Under the pieces are notes generated by a model. The model made no database searches. It was not told where the DNA came from and saw nothing but the letters and a program-made list of their open reading frames with translations. A program made the translations under genes and the position numbers. Shown piece by piece: positions 32,377 to 40,553 of a stretch of 42,527 bases of DNA (position 1 is the first letter of the stretch; each line of letters begins with the position of its first letter). The stretch is taken from contig NZ_LAVS01000023.1 in the NCBI RefSeq assembly GCF_000986865.1, positions 1-42,527 of the forward strand. Direction: 5' to 3'. The DNA comes from Rheinheimera mesophila (GTDB taxonomy: Bacteria; Pseudomonadota; Gammaproteobacteria; Enterobacterales; Alteromonadaceae).

Positions 32377-34953
32377 ATGCAGCAGACCAAACAAATTCTG
32401 GTGATTGGCAACGGTATGGTGGGGCACCATTTTATCGATCAATTAAGGGCCAAAGACCCATTGGCACAAATTACTGTGCTTTGTGGTGAAGCTCAGTTGG
32501 CGTACGACAGGGTGCATTTATCCGGCTATTTCAGTGGCACCAGTGCGGAGCAACTGGCGTTGACGACAGAACAGGCCTATCAGGCGGCTAATATTCAGTA
32601 CCGCTTAAATTGTTGGGTGGAGCAAATCAACCGCGAACAGCAGTTGGTGGTGACCAGTCAGGGCGGCCAGTTTTATTACGACGAACTGGTACTGGCAACA
32701 GGCTCTTACGCTTTTGTGCCGCCTATTCCTGGTAATGATCAGCCGCATTGTCTGGTGTACCGCACTTTGCAGGATTTGGATGCGATAGCAAAAAGTGCAG
32801 CAGTCAGCAAAGTGGGTGTGGTGATAGGTGGTGGTTTGCTTGGGCTGGAAGCGGCCAATGCGCTGAAACAATTGGGTTTACAAACTCATGTGGTGGAGTT
32901 TGCGCCCCAACTGATGGCGGTGCAGCTGGATCAAAACGGCGGTCAGATGCTCAGCCAGAAAATTACACAATTGGGTGTGCAAGTGCATACTGGCAAAGCC
33001 ACGCAAGCCATAGTAGCGGGCGCTGAATGCCGTTATCAGTTGCAGTTTGCCGATGGCGAAAGTTTAGAGACGGATTTAGTGTTGTTTTCTGCCGGTATCC
33101 GGCCTTATGACCAGTTGGCGCGCAGTTGTGGTTTAGCTGTCGGCGATCGGGGTGGTATTGTTGTGAACGATCAATGCCAGACCTCTGATCCACATATTTA
33201 TGCCATAGGTGAATGTGCTTTATGGCAGCAAAAGATTTTTGGTCTGGTCGCACCCGGTTATCAGATGGCGCGTGTGGTGGTCAGTCAACTGACAGGCGGC
33301 GGGCAAAAATTTAGCGGCGCTGATATGAGCACCAAGCTAAAACTGCTGGGTGTGGAAGTCGGTTCTATTGGTGATGCGCATGCCAGAACGCCCGGCGCCT
33401 TAAGCTATGTCTTTACCGATCCTCGGGCGCAAGTCTACAAAAAAATGGTGGTAAGCTCCGACGGCAAACGCCTGCTGGGTGCTGTGCTGGTGGGCGATAC
33501 CAGCAACTACGACAGTCTGCTGCAATATGCCTTAAACGATATGTTGCTGCCAAAACAGCCAGAGCAACTGATTTTACCTGCAGCGTCCGGCGCACCTTTA
33601 GCAGCTTTAACTTTACCCAACAGCGCGACCATTTGTTCCTGCCATAACGTGGCTAAGGGTGACATAGTGGCGGCTATGGACTCTGGCTGCTGCGATTTAG
33701 CTAGTATCAAAAGCTGCACTAAGGCCAGCACAGGCTGTGGCGGTTGTACGGCGTTGCTCAAATCCGTCGTGGATGATGAGCTTAAAAGCCGTGGTGTGGA
33801 GGTGAAAAATCACCTCTGCGAACACTTTGCCTATTCCCGTCAGGAATTGCTGCATTTAGTTCAGGTGGGCGGTATAAAAACCTTTGCTGAACTCTTGAGC
33901 CGCCATGGTCAGGGTTTGGGCTGTGATATTTGTAAGCCGACTGTGGCTTCTATTCTGGCGTCAAGCTGGAATGATTATGTGCTGAAAAAGCCGCATGTGG
34001 GTTTGCAGGACACCAACGATACCTTTCTCGCCAATATGCAAAAAGATGGCTCTTATTCAGTGGTGCCGCGTATTGCCGGTGGCGAAATTACCGCAGAAAA
34101 ACTGCTGGTGATAGGTCAGGTGGCTTTGGATTTTAATCTCTACACCAAAATTACCGGTGGGCAGCGGATCGACTTATTTGGCGCCCGTTTAGAGCAGTTG
34201 CCCGCCATTTGGCAGCGTTTGGTTGATGCTGGCTTTGAAACAGGCCATGCCTATGGCAAGTCGCTGCGTACTGTCAAATCTTGTGTTGGCAGTACCTGGT
34301 GTCGTTATGGTGTGCAGGATAGTGTCGGTCAGGCTATAGCTATTGAGAACCGCTACAAAGGTTTACGTGCACCCCACAAAATCAAAATGGCAGTGTCGGG
34401 TTGTACCCGCGAATGTGCTGAGGCGCAAAGCAAAGACATAGGCATTATTGCCACAGAAAACGGCTGGAATTTGTATGTCTGCGGTAACGGCGGCATGAGG
34501 CCACGCCACGCCGATTTATTTGCCACCGACCTCGATACCGAGACCTTAATCCGCTACATAGACCGCATTCTGATGTTGTATATCCGCACTGCTGACCGTT
34601 TGCAGCGCACCTCCGTCTGGATGGAAAAGCTCGATGGCGGCCTGGACTATCTGCGTAAAGTCATTATCGATGACGAGCTGGGAATAGGTGCAGAGCTGGA
34701 AAACCAGATGGCTGCCTTAGTCAATACCTATGCCTGTGAGTGGAAAGCCACCTTGGAAAACCCACAAGCGCTGAAACGTTTCCGCCAGTTTGTAAATAGC
34801 CCGGACGCGGATGAACACATAGTTTTTGTCGAAGAGCGTGCGCAAATCCGCCCGGCTACAGCCGAAGAAAAGCGCCAGTGGCAACAACAAATCCCTATTA
34901 CCCAGCTTTCAACATCGGAGCTGCCTGTAAAGGCTTTAGCAGAGGAGAACTAA
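32377..34953 (+). CDS. nirB: Assimilatory-type NADH-dependent nitrite reductase, large subunit
   Basis: 858 residues in the cytoplasm; reduces nitrite to ammonium with NAD(P)H. Domains in order: FAD part (ILVIGNGMVGHHF), NAD part (VGVVIGGGLLGLEAANALK), BFD-like [2Fe-2S] region (CSCHNVAKGD ... CTKASTGCGGC, about 430-465), and the siroheme/[4Fe-4S] domain with CVGSTWCRYG and SGCTRECAEA (about 645-690). I chose the ATG at 32377, with AAGGA 8 bases upstream, over an in-frame ATG 14 codons earlier whose extension overlaps the leader. nirD begins directly after the stop. A cobA-type gene that supplies siroheme precursor follows. Confidence 0.96.
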   Translation: MQQTKQILVIGNGMVGHHFIDQLRAKDPLAQITVLCGEAQLAYDRVHLSGYFSGTSAEQLALTTEQAYQAANIQYRLNCWVEQINREQQLVVTSQGGQFYYDELVLATGSYAFVPPIPGNDQPHCLVYRTLQDLDAIAKSAAVSKVGVVIGGGLLGLEAANALKQLGLQTHVVEFAPQLMAVQLDQNGGQMLSQKITQLGVQVHTGKATQAIVAGAECRYQLQFADGESLETDLVLFSAGIRPYDQLARSCGLAVGDRGGIVVNDQCQTSDPHIYAIGECALWQQKIFGLVAPGYQMARVVVSQLTGGGQKFSGADMSTKLKLLGVEVGSIGDAHARTPGALSYVFTDPRAQVYKKMVVSSDGKRLLGAVLVGDTSNYDSLLQYALNDMLLPKQPEQLILPAASGAPLAALTLPNSATICSCHNVAKGDIVAAMDSGCCDLASIKSCTKASTGCGGCTALLKSVVDDELKSRGVEVKNHLCEHFAYSRQELLHLVQVGGIKTFAELLSRHGQGLGCDICKPTVASILASSWNDYVLKKPHVGLQDTNDTFLANMQKDGSYSVVPRIAGGEITAEKLLVIGQVALDFNLYTKITGGQRIDLFGARLEQLPAIWQRLVDAGFETGHAYGKSLRTVKSCVGSTWCRYGVQDSVGQAIAIENRYKGLRAPHKIKMAVSGCTRECAEAQSKDIGIIATENGWNLYVCGNGGMRPRHADLFATDLDTETLIRYIDRILMLYIRTADRLQRTSVWMEKLDGGLDYLRKVIIDDELGIGAELENQMAALVNTYACEWKATLENPQALKRFRQFVNSPDADEHIVFVEERAQIRPATAEEKRQWQQQIPITQLSTSELPVKALAEEN

Positions 34954-34954
34954 C

Positions 34955-35314
34955 ATGGCCTGGACTGATATTTGTGCTTTTGAAGACTTAGTTGAAAACA
35001 GCGGTATTTGCGCTTTGCTGAATGGTCAGCAGGTAGCAGTGTTTTTGTTAGAACTGCAAGGCGAACCACTGGTATACGCGATCGGGAATTATGATCCTTT
35101 GGGTCAGGCGAATGTGCTATCGAGAGGGATTGTAGGTTCTATAGGTGAGCAAATCGTAGTGGCTTCACCTTTGTATAAACAGCACTTTGACCTGACGACT
35201 GGCCAGTGCTTAGAGCAACCTGAAGTGGTGATCCCTGTGTATGGCGTCAAGCTGCAACAGGGCAGGGTATGGCTGAATGCGGTAAAACAAGATCAACAGG
35301 CATCAGCGGCCTGA
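34955..35314 (+). CDS. nirD: Nitrite reductase small subunit
   Basis: 119 residues, a Rieske-fold protein that partners NirB. As in other NirD proteins, the Rieske cluster Cys/His ligands are missing; the conserved parts AIGNYDPLGQANVLSRGIVG and VASPLYKQHFDLTTGQCL are present. It starts one base after the nirB stop, with GAGGAG inside the end of nirB as ribosome-binding site. Confidence 0.93.
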   Translation: MAWTDICAFEDLVENSGICALLNGQQVAVFLLELQGEPLVYAIGNYDPLGQANVLSRGIVGSIGEQIVVASPLYKQHFDLTTGQCLEQPEVVIPVYGVKLQQGRVWLNAVKQDQQASAA

Positions 35315-35352
35315 TCCAAATAGAAAGGGCAAAGGGCAAGGGGAGATAGTGT

Positions 35353-36231
35353 ATGAGTGTAGTCAGTAATTTATTGCGTTCACCCTGGACAGCGCAGTGG
35401 CTATCCGGCTGGAACTGGAAAGGTGAAACCGCAGCAACAGATCAGCAAAAACCAGCGGGTAAAGGTCAGGTCGTGTTGATTGGTGCAGGGCCTGGCGATC
35501 CTGAGCTGCTTACTGTGAAAGCTCAGCGTTTATTGCAGCAGGCTGATGTGCTGCTGTTTGACTCTTTAGTGTCGGCTGAGCTGCTTGCACTGGTGCCACG
35601 GCGCTGCAAAAAAGTCTTTGTAGGTAAAAGAGCCGGCCGCCATACGATGCCACAAATCGAGATTAACCAGTTGCTGGTTGAATACGGTCAACAAGGTGGT
35701 TTAGTAGTGCGGTTAAAAGGCGGCGACCCGGCGATTTTTGGCCGGGTGTCAGAAGAAGCTGCAGCTTTGCAACAAGCCGGTATTGCTTTTGCCATAGTGC
35801 CAGGCGTGACCAGTGCCTGCGCTGCTTCAGCTTATTGTGGTATTCCGCTGACCGCCCGGGGTTGTGCAACTTCAGTACAGTTTTTAACAGCACAGTTTGC
35901 TGATCCGGCCAAACAACCCGACTGGTCTGGTTATCAGTACAGAGCCAATGGCTCTAACCCCACTTTGGTGGTCTATATGGGACTAAACCGCTTGCAGCAA
36001 CTGTGTGCCGGTTTAGTGTCGGTCGGCTGGCCGGATCATACACCAATAGCGCTGCTCGATCAGGTCAGCACAGCTCAGCAAAGTCAGCTGCAAGGCACTT
36101 TGGCTGATATCAGTGATCGTCTTGCAGCTTTTCCACTCACTGGCCCAACCCTGATAGTGGTGGGCGATGTGCTGAAGCAGCGGATGAAAGTGGATCTGAG
36201 CTTGTTACAGCAAGTGACTATAGAAAATTGA
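35353..36231 (+). CDS. cobA: Uroporphyrinogen-III C-methyltransferase (SUMT)
   Basis: 292 residues. It methylates uroporphyrinogen III to precorrin-2 with S-adenosylmethionine, the first step to siroheme, the cofactor of NirB. The SAM-binding motif VLIGAGPGDPELLTVKA begins at about residue 41, followed by VRLKGGDPAIFGR and VPGVTSACAASAYCGIPLT. It lacks the CysG dehydrogenase/ferrochelatase half, so those steps need another gene. An N-terminal extension of about 40 residues precedes the domain. It sits 38 bp after nirD, in the same operon. Confidence 0.92.
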   Translation: MSVVSNLLRSPWTAQWLSGWNWKGETAATDQQKPAGKGQVVLIGAGPGDPELLTVKAQRLLQQADVLLFDSLVSAELLALVPRRCKKVFVGKRAGRHTMPQIEINQLLVEYGQQGGLVVRLKGGDPAIFGRVSEEAAALQQAGIAFAIVPGVTSACAASAYCGIPLTARGCATSVQFLTAQFADPAKQPDWSGYQYRANGSNPTLVVYMGLNRLQQLCAGLVSVGWPDHTPIALLDQVSTAQQSQLQGTLADISDRLAAFPLTGPTLIVVGDVLKQRMKVDLSLLQQVTIEN

Positions 36232-36313
36232 CTAAAATTCCATTCGTTTTGCTCTCTGGCTGCTTTAAAGCAGTCAGCTGGCGAAGCTTTGCCAAAAATA
36301 AAAGGAATACTGT

Positions 36314-37516
36314 ATGCGCTATTACTCTTTACCCGCTTTGGCTGTAATGGCCGCTTGCTCTTCGATTTCAGTCCATGCGGCTGATACTGCATCAACTGCT
36401 TTGCCTGCGCCACAGCTCAATATGCTGTTTCGTTACCGGCTGGAAGCTGTGGATCAGGATGGCCTGGCCGAAAATGCTTTGGCCAATACGTTGTTATCGC
36501 GTTTTAGCCTGACGCAAAACCTCAGCCATGGCTGGTCAGCAGGCGGCGAATTTGATTATGTGGCGGCAATAGGTGATAAAAATTACAACGACAGTATTAA
36601 TGGCAAAACAGCCTATCCTGTGGTGGCAGACCCTGCTGGAGCTGATTTAAATCAGGCGTTTGTGATGTATCAAAGCGACAGTCAGAGCCAGACGCTAAAA
36701 ATTGGCCGTCAGCGTATTAACTTAGCCAATGAACGTTTTGTTGGTGGCGTAGGTTGGCGTCAGAACGAACAAACCTTTGATGCAGTGCGTTATCAGGCCA
36801 GTTTATCTTCTGAACTCAAACTGGATTACAGCTACAGCAGTAAAGTAAACCGGGTGTTTGGCAGCAAAAGCCCACAAGGCGACTGGAGTTCGGATTTACA
36901 TCTGCTGGATCTACGTTATCAACCGAACGCTAATCATCAGCTCGGCGCTTTTGTCTATCAGATGGAATTTGACGACGCACCTTTAGTGTCCAATCAAACA
37001 TTAGGGTTGGATTATCAGTACAGTCAGGCTTTCTCTCACAGTAGTCGTTATACGCTCTATGGCTCTTATGCATTGCAACAGGACGCTGGTGATAACCCCA
37101 ACTCTTATGATGCAGATTATTGGACTCTGGAAGCCAACCTTTGGCTTGGAGCCTGGCAAAGTGGTGTCGGAGTTGAGGTCTTAGGTTCTGATAACGGCAT
37201 AGGTTTTGCGACACCACTGGCTACTTTGCATAAGTTTCAGGGGTTTGCCGATAAGTTTCTGACAACTCCGGCCAGTGGCGTTGAAGATAAATACCTCAAA
37301 CTTGGATACAAAATGGACCAGCTGGAGCTGATAGCCTTTTATCATTGGCTGGATGCGGTTGAGGGCGAAGCGGACTATGGCAAAGAGCTGGATCTGCAGC
37401 TGAGTTATAACCTGAATGCTCAGCATGCCGTATTGCTGAAATATGCCGATTATCAGGCCAACAGCTTACACACAGACACCAGTAAGTTCTGGTTACAGTG
37501 GTTGGCCAAATATTAG
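36314..37516 (+). CDS. Alginate-export-type outer-membrane porin in the nirBD operon
   Basis: 400 residues, signal peptide (about 1-22), then alternating beta strands ending in an aromatic C-terminal strand (FWLQWLAKY), typical of outer-membrane barrels. LKIGRQRINLANERFVGGVGW is characteristic of the alginate export (AlgE-like) porin family, whose members take many substrates. Placed 82 bp after cobA on the same strand, it most likely lets nitrite or nitrate cross the outer membrane (inference from context). AAAGGA precedes the start. Confidence 0.78.
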   Translation: MRYYSLPALAVMAACSSISVHAADTASTALPAPQLNMLFRYRLEAVDQDGLAENALANTLLSRFSLTQNLSHGWSAGGEFDYVAAIGDKNYNDSINGKTAYPVVADPAGADLNQAFVMYQSDSQSQTLKIGRQRINLANERFVGGVGWRQNEQTFDAVRYQASLSSELKLDYSYSSKVNRVFGSKSPQGDWSSDLHLLDLRYQPNANHQLGAFVYQMEFDDAPLVSNQTLGLDYQYSQAFSHSSRYTLYGSYALQQDAGDNPNSYDADYWTLEANLWLGAWQSGVGVEVLGSDNGIGFATPLATLHKFQGFADKFLTTPASGVEDKYLKLGYKMDQLELIAFYHWLDAVEGEADYGKELDLQLSYNLNAQHAVLLKYADYQANSLHTDTSKFWLQWLAKY

Positions 37517-37537
37517 AGTAAACAAAGCAGCAGCTCG

Positions 37538-39253
37538 CTAAGAACGGGCTGCTATTAACCATAAAATAATCAGCGCCTGCCCTACGCAAAGGCATTGCCA
37601 GAACCAAAGCGGGTGCCGTTCAATTAAACTCAGAGGTTTTTGAAATTCGGCATTGGGGTGGCGTAAGTCGTATAAAAACTCTGACAAGGCCTGATAACGT
37701 TTGTTCGGATCGACTTGCAGTGCTTTTTCTAAGGTTAAATCCAGCCAGATGGGTAGTTCGCTGTTTTTGTTGAACACAGACTGATAACGCAATTTCCTCT
37801 GCGCTTTGATGCTTTTAGCACGAGCCACATCAGCGCCATAAGGATAACGGCCGGATAATAGCTGGTACGTAAGCACCGCCAGCGAATATAAATCGGAGCG
37901 TTCTGAGCCTGCGACACCTAAAAAATACTCTGGCGCTGTATACAAAGCTGTGCCTGGAATATCGCCTGCTACTTCGTCATCTGCCTGCAAACCTGCCAGT
38001 CGTGCCGCGCCAAAGTCGATAATTTTCACTATGCCCTGGGGTGTGATGATCAGGTTGTCGGGGCGAATGTCCTGATGCAGAATTTCACTACGGTGCAAGG
38101 CCTGTAGCCCTTTGCCCAGCTGTTCAATAATGCTTCGTACTTGTTCCAGAGTAGGGGTTGGGTGATCCAACTGCCACTGTTTTAAAGTCTGGCCTTCAAC
38201 ATACTCAAACAAGGTATAGAGCGCAGTACGAGGCTTGTTGATACTGGCAGGTCGCACTACATGGTTGCTGGTTACTCTTTTGGCTATCCACTCTTCGCGC
38301 ATTAACCGTTCCAGATAATCCGGCTGTTCGGCTAAATCTATGGAGGGGGCTTTGAGTACCAGCAACTGCTCTGTCGTTTTGTCCTGCATCAGATACACAT
38401 GGCTACGGCTGCTTTGCTGTATAGCTCTGATCACCTGCAAGCCATCCAGCATATCGCCTTGTTGCAATAGCGGTGGTAAAGCTAAGTGCTGATCCAGGCA
38501 CAGAGGCAGATTGTTTTCGGCAGGCAAGCCATCAATACGGACTAACTGCAGCGTGATGTTATCCTTGCTGCCTGCAGCTAAAGCTGCTTCGGTCAGTTGC
38601 AGTGCCAGCAGGGATAAATCGGCTTCTGATCCCAGCAACCTAATCAGCTCAGAGGCTGGCAAAACCTCAAATAAACCATCTGTGGCCAGCAGAAACAAAT
38701 CGCCCTGCTGCAAAGCCATGCTTTGATAATCGGGTTCCAGTACAGCGCCAGAGCCAAGTGCCTGACTTAAAAAACTGCTGCTACCACGCCAGAGCCGATG
38801 ATCCCTGGTTAATTGCTCCAGTTGCTGATGACGCAGCAGGTAAATCCGGCTGTCGCCCACATGCAGCAGATGGGCGTGGCGTTGTTTTAAGATTAAAGCA
38901 CTAAAAGTACAGACATAACCTTTATCAGGGTCTGAGCTAAAAGGGCCATTACGATTTTGTGCATACAACCAGTTGTGACAGGCTTTGAGCACCTGCAAGG
39001 CAGCGTGCGGTACAGACCAGGCCTCGCTGGTGCAGTAGTAATCAGCCAGAAAACTTTTTACTGCAGTGTCACTGGCAATCTGGCTGACTGTGCTGGTGCT
39101 GATGCCATCGGCCACAGCCAGTACTATGCCTTTGTTGCTTAGTTCCGGCTCTTTTGGCAGATAAGCGCCAAAGCTGTCCTGATTAAATGCTTTACGGCCA
39201 GCAGTGGAGTGCTGGCCTATGGAGACTTGCAAGGAGGATCCTGGCAACATCAT
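37538..39253 (-). CDS. PP2C phosphatase / Ser-Thr protein kinase fusion
   Basis: 571 residues. The N-terminal PP2C domain (about 8-240) keeps its metal aspartates: NQDSFG, VADGIS, GDSRIY, LATDGLFEV and SKDNIT. The C-terminal eukaryotic-like kinase (about 265-530) has the ATP lysine in LVLKAPS, catalytic loop HQDIRPDNL (HQD instead of HRD, Arg in place of the usual Lys) and DFG. One transmembrane span near the C-terminus anchors it. Its ATG overlaps the nirC stop by one base, so it is made together with the nitrite channel. A similar kinase gene occurs in nitrate-assimilation clusters of Pseudomonas, but its targets are unknown. It is convergent with the porin gene. Confidence 0.92.
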   Translation of the reverse strand: MMLPGSSLQVSIGQHSTAGRKAFNQDSFGAYLPKEPELSNKGIVLAVADGISTSTVSQIASDTAVKSFLADYYCTSEAWSVPHAALQVLKACHNWLYAQNRNGPFSSDPDKGYVCTFSALILKQRHAHLLHVGDSRIYLLRHQQLEQLTRDHRLWRGSSSFLSQALGSGAVLEPDYQSMALQQGDLFLLATDGLFEVLPASELIRLLGSEADLSLLALQLTEAALAAGSKDNITLQLVRIDGLPAENNLPLCLDQHLALPPLLQQGDMLDGLQVIRAIQQSSRSHVYLMQDKTTEQLLVLKAPSIDLAEQPDYLERLMREEWIAKRVTSNHVVRPASINKPRTALYTLFEYVEGQTLKQWQLDHPTPTLEQVRSIIEQLGKGLQALHRSEILHQDIRPDNLIITPQGIVKIIDFGAARLAGLQADDEVAGDIPGTALYTAPEYFLGVAGSERSDLYSLAVLTYQLLSGRYPYGADVARAKSIKAQRKLRYQSVFNKNSELPIWLDLTLEKALQVDPNKRYQALSEFLYDLRHPNAEFQKPLSLIERHPLWFWQCLCVGQALIILWLIAARS

Positions 39254-40107
39254 CAGGCTTTGGCCAGAGTTGCTGTCGGGCTTTCCGCCGCTTTGGAAGC
39301 CAATTGACGTTTTGGTGCTGTTTTATAGTGAGTGCTGTAAAGGGTTAAACCGGTAAAGGCTAAACCACCGACCAGATTGCCTAATGCCGTTGGGATTTCG
39401 TTCCAGATCAGATAATCCATCACAGAGAAATCACCGCCCATCATCATGGCAAAAGGGAACAGGAACATATTGACCACTGAGTGCTCAAAACCCATAAAAA
39501 AGAACAACATAACGGGCATCCACATCGCCAGTACTTTGCCGCTGACATGAGTAGAAATCATAGCGCCGACCACACCCATAGATACCATCCAGTTACATAA
39601 CATGCCACGCAGGAATATGGTCATCCAGCCTGTGGCACCATGTTCGGCATAACCTAAAGTACGGGCTTCACCCACACCAGCCAGTTTTTGTCCGACAGCA
39701 TCGGGTTCAAGATGAAAACCCATGGTTAATACAAAAGCCATCATGGCCGCTACTGTTAAAGCCCCGAGAAAGTTGCCGGTAAATACCAATCCCCAGTTGC
39801 GTAATACACCTTGCACTGTCACACCTGGGCGGCGGTCGAGCAGGGCCAGCGGAGTTAATACAAAAACCCCTGTCAGTAAGTCAAACCCCATCAGGTACAA
39901 CATAATAAAACCGACCGGAAACAGCATAGAGCCGACTAAAAACGAGCCGGTCTGGACTGCAACCGTGACGGCAAATACAGCTGCCAAAGCCAGAATAGCC
40001 CCCGCCATATAAGAGCGGATCAGCGTGTCGCGGGTCGACATAAAAATTTTGGATTCGCCGGCATCGACCATTTTGGTCACAAATTCGGCTGGAACTAAAT
40101 AAGCCAT
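39253..40107 (-). CDS. nirC: Formate/nitrite transporter (FNT) family channel, nitrite type
   Basis: 284 residues with six membrane spans in the FNT fold. Conserved features are the central GFDLLTGVF and MGFEHSVVNMFLFPFAMM with the selectivity histidine, and RGMLCNWMVSMGVVGAM. The context (nirBD, NIT-ANTAR regulator) favours nitrite over formate. The N-terminus resembles the longer FNT proteins in nitrite clusters rather than E. coli NirC (268 residues), so the symbol is by context. AGAGGTGACC precedes the ATG. The upstream leader carries its own antitermination signals. Confidence 0.85.
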   Translation of the reverse strand: MAYLVPAEFVTKMVDAGESKIFMSTRDTLIRSYMAGAILALAAVFAVTVAVQTGSFLVGSMLFPVGFIMLYLMGFDLLTGVFVLTPLALLDRRPGVTVQGVLRNWGLVFTGNFLGALTVAAMMAFVLTMGFHLEPDAVGQKLAGVGEARTLGYAEHGATGWMTIFLRGMLCNWMVSMGVVGAMISTHVSGKVLAMWMPVMLFFFMGFEHSVVNMFLFPFAMMMGGDFSVMDYLIWNEIPTALGNLVGGLAFTGLTLYSTHYKTAPKRQLASKAAESPTATLAKA

Positions 40108-40159
40108 AGGTCACCTCTTCCTGTTGTTGCTATTGGTTTGTTCAGGTGCTGTTTTTTAA

Positions 40160-40275
40160 AAAACAAAAAAGGCGTCCGGATCATTCTGTTGCCAGAAGAT
40201 CTCGGGACGCCTTTGTCCTGAATATCATTTTGTAAGGTACTGTATGTTTCTATGTTGGGAGATGCTTACCATCTC
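40160..40275 (-). promoter_or_regulatory. NasR/ANTAR-type antitermination leader of nirC
   Basis: On the minus strand: GAGATG/CATCTC hairpin (40275-40259), a 40-nt linker, then GGAC-AAAGGC-GTCC (40218-40205), whose hexaloop has A1 and G4. The terminator 5' strand AAAGGCGTCC (40214-40205) shares the loop and 3' strand of that hairpin and pairs with GGACGCCTTT (40177-40168), followed by TTTGTTTTTT. The layout and spacing copy the nirB leader, although the two sequences are not alike. Confidence 0.85.
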
Positions 40276-40289
40276 TGCCTTTTTGATAG

Positions 40290-40305
40290 AGCAACTTTAA
40301 TGCCA
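40290..40305 (-). promoter_or_regulatory. Predicted sigma-54 (-24/-12) promoter of nirC
   Basis: Minus-strand TGGCATTAAAGTTGCT has GG and GC 10 bases apart and matches the -24/-12 consensus well (TGGCA, TTGCT). Expected start near 40279, four bases before the first leader hairpin. Confidence 0.7.
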
Positions 40306-40379
40306 GCTGATGCTTTTATATCAATGCATTGATTTTGTTTAGTTTTCGCAAAACTGCTTCTGGAGGGCTGCCACGGCAA

Positions 40380-40418
40380 GGTGCCATTGTTGTGCATTTT
40401 CTGCACCGTTACGGGGCG
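40380..40418. promoter_or_regulatory. Possible pair of NtrC-binding sites upstream of nirC
   Basis: TGCACC-N5-GGGGCG (40402-40418) matches 10 of 12 bases of the NtrC dyad TGCACC-N5-GGTGCA; GGTGCC-N5-TGTGCA (40380-40396) matches 8 of 12. They are 22 bp apart centre to centre and about 75-115 bp upstream of the -24 box, the usual enhancer distance. They also lie 136-174 bp before the nasR-type gene. Apart from these sites and the promoter, 40306-40553 holds nothing I can support. Confidence 0.4.
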
Positions 40419-40553
40419 TTGCTGCTTTGTGCTTCTCAGCAAAAATACGAATTTATTCTGACAATCCAGCATTAACACGCTATGGCAGCCGTTGCTGCAC
40501 GCGTGGAATAACCATTGCTAGAGTTTCGTGATGTAAAGCTCTGTGAGTGATCC

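Noticed and set aside
40483-40496. TGGCAGCCGTTGCT considered as a sigma-54 promoter for the NIT-ANTAR gene
   Set aside because: GG and GC are only 8 bases apart; 10 are required.
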